DNA of 64,000 nt from assembly GCF_019649055.1 (NCBI RefSeq), contig NW_026570255.1, positions 744,001 to 808,000 of the forward strand. Reading direction: 5' to 3'. The DNA comes from Paramacrobiotus metropolitanus (taxonomy: Eukaryota; Tardigrada; Eutardigrada; Parachela; Macrobiotidae). The notes beneath the pieces are model-generated. The model was not told the origin of the DNA, did no database searches, and saw nothing but the letters and a program-made list of their open reading frames with translations. Each line of letters opens with the position of its first letter. Positions within the stretch are counted from its first letter, which is position 1. Below are positions 45,446 to 58,145 of the stretch, piece by piece. The position numbers and the translations under genes are program-made.

Positions 45446-48400
45446 ATGCCATCATACTGCAATCCTTGTGCGGGAGGCTGTAAGAAACGCCAGGCCAGCG
45501 AGACACGCGGTCCCGATACGAAGGTACGTGCCGCAGCGGTCCCATTGCCCAACAACTAGCGTCGTCATCATGTTCTCACGGGGCGCTGAAATTGTCTGTA
45601 ATCGCAGAAAGTTAATTCCGCGGAAAATGCCGGGTCATCGACGGATGTGCCGCGTTTATCCAAGGACCTGCTGAAAGAGCTCAACGTCCTCAGTCCCAAG
45701 ATTGTCATCGTGGGAGCGGGCGCGGCGGGAATGGCCGCCGTGCAGCGTCTGCTGGAGGCGGGATTCAACAATGTGATGGTGCTGGAAGCGCAGAGTTATG
45801 TCGGCGGCAGAATTTGCAGTCAGAGTTTAGGTAGGCGCACCATTTACTAAAGTCACGCGATAAATATCATTTAATAATCTTTCGCACGCGCGTATCACAT
45901 GGGTTCGCAATTGTGATACTTCGCTTGGCCCATTATTACAGTCAGTTCCCCTGTACGGACCAATATATTAATCACCCAAAACTTAACTTTTGACGTTCTG
46001 GTTTAAAACGTTCGTACGTTCTGGTTCTGACTTAAAAAATAGGCCAAGCGAAGTATGTTTAACCTTAATTTTTTTAACTTGGGGCGAGCAGGTTGGTACT
46101 GCTTGAAAAGCGGTTAAAATTCTCTATTGAGATACATTTTCGTTGTACCGGAAAATTTTATTTGTCGGTTTTTAGTAAATTTTGTAGCGTGAGAAGTAAA
46201 AATAAACAGCTTCAAGGCGATCATTTAAAATGAGATCTGCAACTTGCAGAATGTAGGGTTTGGTGCTGATGCCTGTATACTAAAATTTATTTGCAGCACG
46301 AGTTCAAAGCTGCTTTGTGAATTATAAAATAGTTTCTTTGATGAAATTTTTGTCTGACAAACTGGAGACGGTGTATTATAAAACTGGAATTATTTGTTTT
46401 TCATTTCGAAGAACTGAAATCCTAAGATACGGATATGGTCATATGGATGTAGGGCATCGAGGCCGGACATTGCTTTTACCGTCGTGTATAATTCTGTTTG
46501 TAGAAAACGGCTACTTAGAAAAAGGCGCACAGTTTCTCCACGGCGAGAACTGCTTAACCAGCGCAGTCAAGGAGAAAGGCTTAGCGCTCGCGGTTAACAC
46601 CGACGAGCCGCCCAAACTAGAGGTCCATGTGGCTGCTAAAGAGCACGGCCCGGAAGGTGTCTTCCTGCTGGACGACGATAGTCAAGTCAGCGTTAACGCG
46701 GCCGAGCTGTTTATTGAAAAAGACAGTTAAAAGTTTGGCTTTGCAGTTAAGCGAGTTACCGAAAGACGTCATTAGTGAGGCGCTAAAGGAGACCTACAAA
46801 ACGATCAACTCTATCGTGGATCGATGCAAACAGACCGCGCCGGAAATAGCCGAACGCGTGCAGGACGTCGGCGAGTCCCGGCGTACGACGCTAGGGCATT
46901 TCTTGCGCACGGAGTTCGAACAGTTCATGGGGACGAAGGATGACGAAGCAACGTGTGTCAAAGCGTACCGTTGGGCCATCTTCGAATGGATGATGCGGTA
47001 AATTAAACTAGCGTTGTGGTAAAAAATTTAAATGTTCCTTGCCGTAACGTTCGACTAGTAAATTCAAACGACAGCACACTCAAATATTAATTCCAGAATT
47101 CCGTGTTGTCGAATCATGAAGCACAGTTTGTTTTTAAAAATAAATTTTAAACATAACGTTCTGATTTCTGTTCGGGAAGCCCGCTCAGTTTTGAGTAAAT
47201 TTTAAAATGCACAAATTACAAAACGCCGGCAGTTTTAGCATCTGCGTAAATTTCTTTTCGTGTTGCTCGTAAACTTTTCCATCAATTTTCTCAAATTACG
47301 GCACCGTTAACTACAATAAGAAAAACTGCACAGAATATTAATTATCGTTAGGCTCAAATTCAGAAATAAATAACCCAAAAAATCATAAAAAGGTTAAAAA
47401 GAAATAATACTAATATTGGATTTTTATTAAGCGCGGCCAGAAATGTATTATATGGAAAGTTCGTAGCCCTGTTTTTATAAATATACAAAAGCAGTTCTTC
47501 GCGTAGAAAACGCTAGAAGATGCCTAAATTCTCGCGATACGATAACAAAAGTAATATCCCTGTTATTAAACAACGTAATGGAAATAAGTGCGAAAATTCT
47601 AGCCGGGACAAATATTACCCTGTTTCATTTGAATGCTTCTTATGCACGATATACATCTTGTCATATTTTAATATTGCTCATTATACTGAAAATGGATTCA
47701 CTACAAGCAAAACTGCATTTATGATGCTCGGTTTATACAGCGTGCATCTGTCCGATTGCGCCAGCCGCACCCTGTACGATCTCTCCGTGATGGAGTACTC
47801 CAAGTACGCCGGTAGTCTGGAGTGCACCCCATTGAAAGTCCCCATGATCGACGCCCTGAAGCTGTGCGTTTCGCGCGCCTTATCCGAACAGGCGCCCATC
47901 CTCCTCAACAAACCGGTGAAACAGCTACGCTTCGACCCCAGCCAGCCCAATCCCCTGGTCATCTTCTGTGAGGACGGCCAGGCCTTCGTGGCCGATCACT
48001 GCATCGTCACCTGCTCGCTGGGCTTCCTCAAGAAAAACCAGGCGACCTTCTTCCTGCCACCGCTCCCGGCGGAGAAAGCCCGGGCTATCGAAGCGGCCGG
48101 TTTCGGTACGGTGAATAAGATCTTCCTGACGTTTGCGGAGGCGTGGTGGAATGGGCGGTTCGAGAAGACCGGCGGGTTCCAGCTGCTGTACATGAACGAA
48201 CCGAAAGGCAGCCAACAGGTACAGCCATTTATTATGCTGTTTTTCCGTTGCCGCCAGTAATTAATCGCGTAGCTCTTTATGGTCCCTAAATTCCCTGCCT
48301 TGCCACTAAAAGTTAAATAACGGCCGTTTATATATTATGTTAGTAAAAGTGCGCTTAATATTAAAGCTACGGTTTTGACCTTTTGAGGAAGATGTAAAAA

Positions 48401-51000
48401 AAAGTAAAATGGCTGTAAACAGGCTGCCGCACTGTTCAAATTATTTATTAAGTTATTTACTAAAATATTTAATATCATAATTCTCTTTTTTTGCATTATT
48501 AAAACCTTTTTATTACAGTCTGATTGACTGCCGTCTGGGGCGTGCACCATTCTAAGGGGCTGACTCCATCAACTACCACTTATTTATGCAGTTTAATAAA
48601 CGCAAATCTTATCGAGAAAACAAACCGAGAAGTCTGTCTGTATCGTTCGGTTGCGCTTTGAAACAATCACGGGTTAAAATTTTTAACGCTAAATTAAATT
48701 TATTTGGCAAATTTACTTTAATTTAGTAAGTAAATGCGCTTTGGAAAACTACAAAATAAGTAAAAGTGATTAAAACTCCCGGAAACTGTCAAAAGTAAGT
48801 AAAAATAAGTAAATCTGCAAAAGGGGATAAAGAAAGTTAAGAAACAGTAAATACATTGCCCACAATCGAACGAGCATGGGCCATAAAGGGACTCGTAGTC
48901 CAGGACGTTGGCTGCTGATTAACGCGTGCATTAAGCTGACTGAGCAGAAATGCATTATACTGGAGGATCGACAAATTTCGACCCCAGAAGCATAATGCAT
49001 ATCTCTTCGAGCCAGATGTCGACAGGATTCTTGGCAGATCGTTTACGCTCCTTATTATGCGATCGTAACGTGTGACAAATGTGGCAATGCACGAGCGCTA
49101 TATTGATTGTAGCAGTCGCAGACAATTTTATCATGCGTTACGGCTGTAATAATCGAGATCGACAACGTTGCAAGGGCGAGTGATATCGCCAGCAAAGAAA
49201 ATGTCGACCGGGAAAAGCAGAAAAGCCTAGTCGATACATTTCAGTTTCTGCGGCGTGGCATACAAGACAGATTCAGACTGTACGGTCTTTCCCGTCTGTC
49301 CGTGCCACGTTGGCAAAATGGTGTTCATAATAGTGACACGTATGCATCTGATGTATCTAAAATTTGTTGAACTTCAGATTTTGTACCGGTGTTGTTTTTC
49401 ATCACTGCAAACCGCATATAAACGGATGGGTGTACAGTGAAGCACACTATATGGTAGTTTGCAAATATCAGATAGGTATCTGTCGCTGGCTTAGGCAAGC
49501 GAGGGAAGCGGCACAAAAACCGAGATGTGTGATTGTTGTACAAATGCACCATGTTTATTGAGCCATGACTTGAGGTGACATTAAACAGAAAGCAAAGATG
49601 TTCAAACCTGTTTGAAGACTTCTGTTTCTCGACGGTGCTTACGCTAGCAAAGAAGACCGATGCTGCAGTAATGTTTTTCCGATTGTAGAAACCCTGGTAC
49701 CGTCAAATTGTCGGCTTCGATGTGTGCAACACGAACCCGAACACGCTAGTCGCCTGGATCGGCGGTTCTGAGCAGGCCGAGGCGATGGAGGCCATGTCGG
49801 ACAGCGATGTGGCTGCCGACTGTCAAGCGCTACTGCAACGCTTTCTCAAGAACGTCATCGTGCCGCCGCCCATACAAGTTATCAGGTAAACCAGGCTGAA
49901 TGTTTTACTGATGAATCTCGGAGCGATTGCGGGAATGCTTGTATAGGACAGCCTGGGCTTCCAATCCTTATATTCTCGGCGCGTACAGCTACTCCGCCGT
50001 CAATCAGTCGGAACACATGAGTGTACTGCAGCAGCCGATGTGGTTGTATAAGAAACTCAGCGCCATGACGCCGGCCGACACCAACAACGTTAGTAGTTAC
50101 CAATTTATTGTCGTAACTAAAACTGACATACATTATTACACTTTACATACATACATTATTAGATACATTATTACATTTTATTTTCTATAACAAATATAGA
50201 GTAAAACAAAGTTTATTTATTCGGCAATGCGGTTAGTACAAGTTAGGACGTTATTCTGTTTCTACCTGGTCGCCCGATATCAGCGACCAGATCTTTAAAA
50301 GTACAGCTTGAACTGCCTTTCTGTAGCTGAAGTTCATATTTTTCGCTGAAAACGAATTATTAGACAATTAAGCGCTAAAATTTATTCGTAAAATGAAACT
50401 TGGTTTTTTCAATCGTTTTATAAAACCGTTGAATGTCCGGCGTTCAGTAGTATACTCTGTGTATATACAGAAGCATTTGGTTGCGCTTTGAGCAATCATG
50501 CGTGAACGAAAGGAACAGTCTTCCTAACTTGTACATATAGCCAATTCATATTAAGGAAACTTCTTTTCCAGCCGCGCCGCTCGATGGATGGCCAACAACT
50601 ACCCGCTCTTTTCTTCGCCGGGGAAGCGCTGGATCCCACTTGGTTCTCCACGGTGCCCGGCGCCCTGGAGAGCGGTCGCCGCGAAGCCGAACGCCTAATC
50701 GCACTTTACAAACCCCTCGTTAACGCTGTGGCTGGTTCCGCCGACGCCACGGCGAAGCAGTCACTGATCACGGCGCCGTTCGAGCAGCGAACCAGCGTCC
50801 AAAGCCAACAGGAGCGAAGGACCCTGACCCAGCAGAACACCGAGTCCAACGCTTACGTCAGCTCGGAGCGGAAAACACTAACCGCCGTGCCGACGGAAGG
50901 CGCGCCAAAAGGTTCGCTATCACAGGCGGCGCCACCACGCAACAGTGCGCCGCAAACGGGAACACTGCCGGATCAGTCGTCGCAGCGATTCAGCAGATAA
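45446..51000 (+). CDS. Polyamine/spermine-oxidase-like flavin amine oxidase
   Basis: FAD-dependent amine oxidase, probably oxidising spermine or acetylated polyamines with release of hydrogen peroxide. Eight exons join in phase: 45446-45523, 45608-45830, 46504 to about 46685 (or 46691), 46747-46997, 47741-48218, 49689-49885, 49947-50088, 50572-51000; about 660 residues. Exon 1 is a short Cys-rich head. Exon 2 holds the Rossmann dinucleotide motif VIVGAGAAGMAA with the Glu of VLEAQ and the GGR motif. Exon 3 has GAQFLHG, containing a conserved substrate-pocket histidine of the spermine-oxidase group. Exon 5 has the CSLGFLKKN strand, exon 6 AWIGG, and exon 8 the FAD-closing LFFAGEALDP...STVPGALESG. 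The last about 100 residues (QSLITAPFEQRT onward) are a polar Gln/Ser/Thr tail absent from typical family members. The substrate is not certain. Confidence 0.88.
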
Positions 51001-51072
51001 GAGAAAAGTGATATATTTTCGTATTTTGTAAGTGCTGATGATGATGTGATAGATTGGTCTTGTTTTTGATTT

Positions 51073-51426
51073 TCATTGGGGTTTGCTTGCAACAAATGCG
51101 AGACAGATAAGATGCACCCTCGCTTTCGATGTATTCAATACGATGAGACAATTATGCACAAGAAAAGGGCATTTCTGAAGATTAACGCAAATTCTAATGC
51201 ACATAGGAAACAAAAATCCATAACGATTTTCTTTACATCCACGTTCGCGACTAACTGAGGGGTTCGATAGTGGCAGTTTGGGACGTGGCTGCACAGTACA
51301 GCATGTGCTGTGCAGCCGAGTGAGTCGGAGCACCTCCAGCGTGCCCAAAGCATCGTCCTTCTTGGAAAACGTCTTCCGATACGTTCTCATCGTCAGCGGA
51401 TCCTTGGCCAGTCTTTTCTTCCAAAT
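51073..51426 (-). CDS. Possible terminal exon, unrecognised
   Basis: On the minus strand a good acceptor (CATTACAG) at 51427-51434 is followed by an open frame of about 117 codons starting IWKKRLAKDPLTMRTYRKTF and a KKDDALGTLEVLRL segment. The N-terminal 50 residues look like protein; the rest is less convincing. No matching upstream exon was found, so this may be part of an unknown gene or chance. It would lie tail-to-tail with the oxidase gene. Confidence 0.22.
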   Translation of the reverse strand: MWKKRLAKDPLTMRTYRKTFSKKDDALGTLEVLRLTRLHSTCCTVQPRPKLPLSNPSVSRERGCKENRYGFLFPMCIRICVNLQKCPFLVHNCLIVLNTSKARVHLICLAFVASKPQ

Positions 51427-51434
51427 CTGTAATG

Positions 51435-53132
51435 AATTAATACCACGTTAAAATTTGCGGTATTTGCTTAGATGTACGGTTCATTCTACGTAGGAAATCG
51501 CTGCAGTATTTTTCTTTTCCGTCCAACTAATAAGCAAGGTGACCAAAACTTCATTTGACCAAGACAAGCCAGCGCCCACTGCATAACCCCATAATGAAAC
51601 CGTCGTTCTTAATCTTCCCTCGGGCAAACCGATTACATTTTTGCAAGAAGCAACTGGCTCTCACCAGCGTACACATTTATTTACGTTAATAATATAGAGC
51701 AAATTCAACGGCTGAGGCAATCACTTCCTGCACTTGCTGTCGTCACTCGGTTGGAGTTTAACGTTGCGGCTTATTATGCTGCTTCTTAAGTACCACGCTT
51801 GAAACCTTCTAAACCGTCCGCTGGTCCAAGGAAAACATCTGCCGTAAATTTGCTTAACCGAAATTTTTTGTCCAAGTTTAATTTGCAATTTTGGGGCGGT
51901 CGGGTTAATCTGACTGCATATTCGGAGGCAGACAATTTTGCCTTATGTTAGAGACGAACGCGTTCGGCGGACGACGCGTCCGTTCCAACGGTTTCGTCGG
52001 TTACAGGTGCCTTAAGCGATAATTGTGGAATGAACAGCAATATTGCCTTAAACTGCTTTAAATCGTACGTATAATGTACAGTATGTCGTCGTACACACCG
52101 AATTGCTTTGGCGTGAAATTGCAGATAACTTTTGATCCACGTTGTTAACACGTATAGTTGGCGGTCGTGCAGCACCGCACAGGACCGGTCGATCAGATCC
52201 CACCAGTCGCTTTAACTTAAAGGCCGCTGTCTGTTTATACGGCAAATGCGAATTCGGCCATTGATTAGTCGGTTCTCATCAAATAAGAGCGAAAGACCTG
52301 GCACGTCAGGTTCTGGACGATCAGCGTCCGGCACACCGACGTTCAGGCAGCATGTTTTGCAGAAAAGGCAATAAAATCGGTCCGCTCGCTTCAACGTCAA
52401 ACCGAAGTCACAGAGGGTTAGGGTCTTCGGTAACGAAAAATTCTCTGGCACCTCAGTCACGATTCCCCGCACAACGTCATCATCCAGTAAGAGGGAGTAT
52501 TGTACCTCGTGATTACCGGCAGACTGCGCCAGCTAAAGGGTTCTTGGCTCCAGCAATTGCTGGTACAGACAACTTGAAGGTACGCGCTGGCGATCAGGAA
52601 CGACGGAACCTATAGGCGGTGTACTGTATATCACCAGCCAAAATAGAACGCTGCTTGATATAATTATGTTAGTTGGTTTATGTTCTAATAAACGGCGATT
52701 AAACGTCAAAGTAGCTGCCAAAATCACATTTGTATAAACCAAGTTACAAAAACAATGTCGCGATAATAGCACAAGTACGAAAAGAGAAAGCGTGTTAAAC
52801 TAGCACAAATAATCGCTAACATGTCCTGCATGTATTGGTGAAGTACGAAGTCATAATTATCATTACGGTATTTGATCAATTATAAAGAAACAATGACATT
52901 TCCTAAACCGCTCGCGCGGGACGCCGGCCTCTTTTGACGTCGAAGCAGGCCACGTCCAGCGCGAGTTTTCCCGGGGATTCGAGGAATTTATTGTTTCTTA
53001 ATTTGAAATAAATGTAGTACAGATACAAACTACAAACCCATATTTAAACTCCATTGCCACGCACTGCTGGCAAACGAATTCCTGTGAGTAAATAAGTCAA
53101 GGCACCCGTATGCCGGACACTGAAACCGTTCA
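51435..53132. other. Intergenic, nothing firm
   Basis: An 86-codon minus-strand frame (52212-52472) is Cys-containing but unrecognised. G/C-rich patch near 52910-52980. No gene supported. Confidence 0.35.
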
Positions 53133-54442
53133 GTGAAGCATACATTTGCCGGTTATCCAGTCTTTTACACTTTACAACCTTCTGCAGCGCGTTTTAATCT
53201 TAAGATGGACAATAATATGCTGACGCTTAGCGGCCAAGGTAACCACATCCAGCAGACGGTATATTTCTACCGCGGGAGTGTCGTGGAAATTACCGATGAT
53301 GCTGGAATCGCCCAGTGTGGAACAGTGGTGGGCGCTTCCTAGGCGGCCCTGCTCGTTGATTTCCGCTGTCCCGCCCGATGACTGGATAGCGTCGCTCTTA
53401 ACAGAGCCTGTCTAACGAGGATTAATAACCGCTACGGTCAACCGGGAACGTAATTATTTAACGGTAATTACCTAAAAGACAATTCGTTTACAACTGTTAG
53501 AAATGTTTTTTTTTGCAGTTAAGAGCGTCAGAGTAGACTAGCCTAGCGTCCTACGGAGGTATAAATAAACGCAGTAAATGAAGTATAAATTTGTTAATTT
53601 TGCCATTGGTCATAAAATAATGGATATCGACCAGTGCCATTCAGTCCAGTCTTGTTTGCGTAATAAGCGTTAGAAAAACCATTTACATTTATACTATTAT
53701 CCATGGTACGATTTCCTGGAGCCGCGTGCCGTGCTATTTTCCTACATGAAATTCCGCCTCCACTGGCTGGTGATGGTGAATAGCGCGAATAATACCCGCG
53801 ATTTTCTGAACTGGGACGGTCACACACTTACGAGCACTCTGTCGAGAATATGTCGGAATATTGCATTTAAGTGGTATTTATGCGATCGAAAGCGGTATGA
53901 GTTCTTCGATGAGTCGCGCTTCAATTATGATTACAGAATGGAAATCAGCATTTTTGTTCCCTGTTTTACTTATTCCATCGCCAATGATTCCCTGTGCGAT
54001 GTACAATTAGCGCTTTTAAATCAGCTTGATGACCTTATCCAACCACTAGACACTTCCAAGTACATCCCAATACAATCCTGTATCCGTGTTTTAAACGAGA
54101 TTTTTGAAAAGCCGGGAGTTTGGGTAGAAGGTTACTGGACGACCTTTGTTGCATGTTTCACCAAGTTAGTTCCACTTGCTTCGATCGATTGCCGGCATTT
54201 ACCACAATTCTATTCAGAAATGTTGTACCGATTGCAGATGGAGAGTTGATCCCCCGATGACTTTAAACGACGCTACAAAGTTTCCGTTCGAGAAGCTGCC
54301 TCGAAAAAACCTGGTTTCCCAAACTTTGAGTTTGTGGGCAGATGTGGTAAAAAATCAGCTGGCGCAGTCACCTCCAAAATGCTCGGCTTACCTGAGTTGG
54401 GAGTGTTTTGAAGTTCCAAAACGTGACCTTGTGCGTAATTAG
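53133..54442 (+). pseudogene. Probable decayed or diverged relative of the F-box-like family
   Basis: Two blocks. At 53133-53380 the frame reads SVVEITDDAGIAQCGTVV, a stop (TAG at 53340-53342), then AALLVDFRCPAR; this lines up with SVDVLGDDGMMRYGRVV..GGLFVDLLYPNRR of the copies at 56508-58145 and 62100 onward, with the stop at a Glu-like position. At 53731-54249 a 172-codon frame contains a segment (KWYLCDRKRYEFFDE through LLNQLDDLI) whose hydrophobic pattern resembles the C-terminal half of the same family (a cysteine-rich strand, an IxIPxAR-like strand, then an LW..LEAAL-like helix). A further open frame runs to 54442. The F-box middle is missing. The match of the first block is fairly clear; that of the second is weak and could be an unrelated gene. 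Confidence 0.4.
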
Positions 54443-54481
54443 TGTTATGCTTACTCATAGCGTACTTCGGCGGAGTTCTCC

Positions 54482-54770
54482 CATAATGTCCGAACGTTTG
54501 ACAAGTCCAGCGGACGTTTTGGCGCTTAAACCGTTTAAAACGTCCGGGGCCGCCGTAAATTGTTGCCCATCACTACCATCAGTGTAGTGTCTCTTGCGTT
54601 TTCGACCATGAAAAGTTAGGACGAAATCACGAAATTACACTCGTCTTAATTGCTCAAGATCAAAAACGAAAAAAATTCACGGCTAACGTTTTGGTGGCAC
54701 CCGGACATTTTAGATGCCCGCCTTAAGCGCCAAAATGTCCGCTGGACGCCTAGCACGTCCGAACATTTTG
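54482..54770. repeat. Inverted-repeat element, arms about 65-70 bp
   Basis: Left arm 54482-54546 and right arm 54702-54770 share GTCCAGCGGAC(G/A)TTTTGGCGCTTAA in opposite orientation, with mismatches elsewhere. A spacer of about 155 bases has no coding signal. It looks like a small non-autonomous transposon, but no clear target duplication was found. Confidence 0.65.
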
Positions 54771-55915
54771 GACGATTTCTGCGGTTTTTGTTGTATGGTG
54801 TACGGTTTATCGATGTGCGGTTTATTGTGCGAAAAGATATTATTTTTTTGCCATCTCTCTGGTAAACTACCTGACCAAAACGTTCATTTTGCCGAATATA
54901 AAGCCGTCTCACACTATAGTCTATAATCACAGAATACAGACACAACCGATTTTGTTCGCTCTTCACTAAAAAAAAAACCGATGTTATTTTGCGCGACATT
55001 GTTGCCTCTCAAAAGCTCACGGTTGCAGTGTAGCAAGAATCACTTGGCAGCGTTTTCAGCTTTGAAAAATTATGGTAACCTTTCCTTTTACTCGGTTTAA
55101 AACTTTTGGCACTTCCATTTCGCAATGGTACTGTAATAAGTACAACACTAATTCCCGTGAAAAGGGTACACCCTAGTTGCACTAAGATACCAAACCAGAA
55201 CGCTTCCTGCTTTATCGAAACAAAAAATGTTACAAAATTCCATGATTTTGGACACGGTTTGTTTACAACAGTTTAGTATTTGAGTATTTGCTGAGTAGTA
55301 GTGAAAGTGATCGACATGGTCGACTGCGATACTGACAATGAGCGTCACATGTACTACAGATACATCTTTACACAGGAAACGTGAGTAATATTTTAACTAG
55401 GCCCAGTGTTGGTATCTGTAGCATTAGCCTAACTACGCTAGTGAAAGTTTTGCGGCAGACTGGCTATTTGTAGCGCCCTTTACATGACGAACTGCACAAT
55501 GTGCCTCATCCGTTTCGTTACTCATTCACGTCTGGTTCGGAAACTGGTGCAATTCCCGCTGAACACTTTTTACAAAGCGGAAGTTTAGAGCAGGAAGCAG
55601 TTCACGCACATCTAATCCCGAATCGAAGCACGAATCGAAGCAATCTGCCCATTCAGTAATTAGTACCATTTTGTAATTCTAAAAGCAGATTTTATGCAGC
55701 TCTTATTCCAATGTCTTTTTTCGACGTCGACGCAATGCAAAATTTCGTGCGCACACGGCATCATGAGTCTCCGAAACCAAATATTATAAAAAATGACCAT
55801 GCAGCAAACTAAAGAAAGCAACACAAAATACGCAGAAGTGATTATATTCCTATAGTTGTGCTCGGACTGTCGCGCACAAGGATCGTCTTCCGGCCATTTC
55901 GCGACGCGGCATTGG
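54771..55915. other. Intergenic, nothing recognised
   Basis: A/T-rich, no gene supported. Confidence 0.4.
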
Positions 55916-56507
55916 CTAAGCATCCTTATCTCGGTGTAGTTCGAACAGAAAATGCCGGCTAATACGCGACAGGTGCGCCAGCTGTAAATGTTCCAGGCCG
56001 TCCACGCACCACTTTTTTCCGCGATAGTGCGCCGACGGACGCGGATCGGCCGACTGCATCGCACACAACATCTGCGAACAACGCAATATTTTTTATATCC
56101 CGAGAGCCTCTCACAATGCAGCCGGGAGGGCGCTGATTCAGCGAGACCAACTGACGACCTGAACGCATTGCGGATGTAGTGCTGCCCTCCAAGACTGACG
56201 GTTCCGTGCGAAGAAGAGGTAGCAGGTTAAGGGTTCACAGTTTCGAACATCAAATTCCAACGCTCATGCCTCGTTTATTCTACACAGAACTTTCACAAAA
56301 ACATCTTTCAATGGTAGAAAAAAATTTCCGAAGTTATTCCAGGCTATAAAAGTTGGTAATCGGGAAAACCGTTGTAAGTTATTCTGATGCGGCAACCTGT
56401 CCTACGACTTACGAGTAGTTTCCGAAAACTTGAAACTTCATTCGTCAACTGGTCTCGCTGCGGTGCCAGTTGGATCGTGCACGTTTCGCACAATCTGAAC
56501 ATCTTAC

Positions 56508-58145
56508 CGTGCAGACGATCGTTCTGAGTTTGCACTCTTCTTCCCTTTTCAGCCGCGCTAAGAATTCTCGTAACACCTGCTCATTCAGCATCGGCAGCGC
56601 TGCCTCCAGCGCACCCCACAGAGCGCAGTGGAAATCCCGACCAATCGGCAGTCGCGCTGATGGAATGTTGACATCCACACAGGCCAGTCCCATCACCCAG
56701 CAGTGCGATTTGCGAGAAAAGAAGCAACAGAACAGGTTCACATCGCAGTCGGTGAAATAGACGGTGTCACATGGCAAACCGCCGTATGCGGCAACGAAAT
56801 TCTCCAGCCGGTAGGAATCGAGCCGTCCGATGCTCTGGACCGTTTCCAGATCCGACTGATGCAGGAGACATTCGGTAAGGGCAGACTTACTGGCGGCGGC
56901 GTTAATCTGTAATCCTAAAGTGAAGCGACTCAGATGCAGACTTTTCAAGCGGATTTCGGGTTGGTGCTGAGCCACAAAGCGGATCATTTCGGACAAATGC
57001 ATCACATCCGTGATGCTCATCGGGCAGTATCCATTGTCGGACTGTGTCGCCAAGTGATGCGTTCCGGGTTGCAGGCGTTTGTACACAGCTGCCAAACGCA
57101 AATACTTGGCGAATCTGAACTTGGAGCCCGCGTAGTCTCTGAGTGTAATCCAGCCTCGCAGCGCTGGCGACTCGATCATCTGGTTCCACGTTGCACACAC
57201 CGTGCGCAGCTTCATCTGCGTCACCGTGTCCAAGTACGACAAAACCTCCTGCCACAATTCCATCCGCAACACCAAGCCGTCGTCGGTTGCCGGGATCTCG
57301 GCTAACAACGTGGACACTCTTAGCAGCTCCGCTTGGAAACTGGCGAGGGACGCCTGAAAACCGCGCAATATATTCGTATGTAAGCGAGCCGTTTCAACAG
57401 CCAATACAACATTCTTCCTTACCAGCAGCCGCCCGTCTTTCGGATCGCATACTCCAGTGCACTCCTTATAACCCTGCTGGTAAACGTAACCCAAACGACC
57501 GTCGACAATCTCCACCACGTCAACTTTGCACGGAAAGGGAATGCCACGCAGTTCGCTGTCATTCATTCGCTTGATGAGCTCGTGGGCTTCTTCGCTGGAT
57601 ATCAGGGGAAACTGATTATCCAGCTGAACGGTGTGCTTAACGAAGGGTCCCGGGTGGAAGGGATCGTACATCGAAGCGTCTTCTTCGGCCAAGCAACGCC
57701 AGTCTTTTCCCGTTTCGCGAGGCAGAGTGAGGGCGTCCTTCTTTGGCCAACGGATGCGTTGGATGGGGACGAAATCGGTGCATGGCAGTCCGGTGTCCTT
57801 CCCTCGCCAGTGCACAATCGCCCCTCCGTAGTCATCCACCGACCCACCGCGCGCTAAACTTACTGTCTGTCCAGGCAACCAGATCAATACCCCTGATGAA
57901 GATTCTGGCATTAACACTTCCACGGAAGTCGAGGATTCTTCAGTATTAAAGCGACACGGTTCAGGTTCGCTCGTCTCGCTCGGTAGGAAGAGTCGGTCGA
58001 ATGGAACGTACTCACGGCGGCGGTTGGGATAGAGCAGATCGACGAAGAGACCGCCTTCCGCAACGTCTACAACGCGTCCGTAACGCATCATCCCGTCGTC
58101 GCCGAGAACGTCCACGCTGTTAGCGTAGCGCATCAGACTGAGCAT
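56508..58145 (-). CDS. F-box-like protein, paralogue 1
   Basis: Two exons are clear: 58145-57423 (241 codons) and 57353-56508 (282 codons), separated by a 69-base intron (GTAAGG...TTTTCAG) that happens to be free of stops, so the DNA reads through as 566 codons. A donor GTAAGA at 56507 predicts a further exon; one phase-0 candidate is 55981-55916 (22 codons after a TTTACAG acceptor). The N-terminal third (MLSLMRYANSVDVLGDDG, then GRVVDVAEGGLFVDLLYP) is beta-rich, possibly barrel-like; a second similar stretch follows (VLIWLPGQTVSL...GGAIVHWRG). Around residues 270-312 the segment ELWQEVLSYLDTVTQMKL plus RTVCATWNQMIESP has the F-box pattern. F-box proteins bind Skp1 and bring substrates to SCF ubiquitin ligases. 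The C-terminal half has leucine- and cysteine-rich strands, likely the substrate-binding part. No break was seen. Confidence 0.75.

Noticed and set aside
45446-51000. Oxidase gene as bacterial transfer or contamination
   Set aside because: It has seven introns with normal splice sites and an animal-type spermine oxidase motif set; nothing indicates recent transfer.
56445-58145. Single-exon 566-codon F-box-like gene
   Set aside because: Comparison with paralogue 3 shows a real 69-base intron at 57354-57422, and a strong GTAAGA donor at 56507 means that the apparent C-terminal tail is probably intronic.
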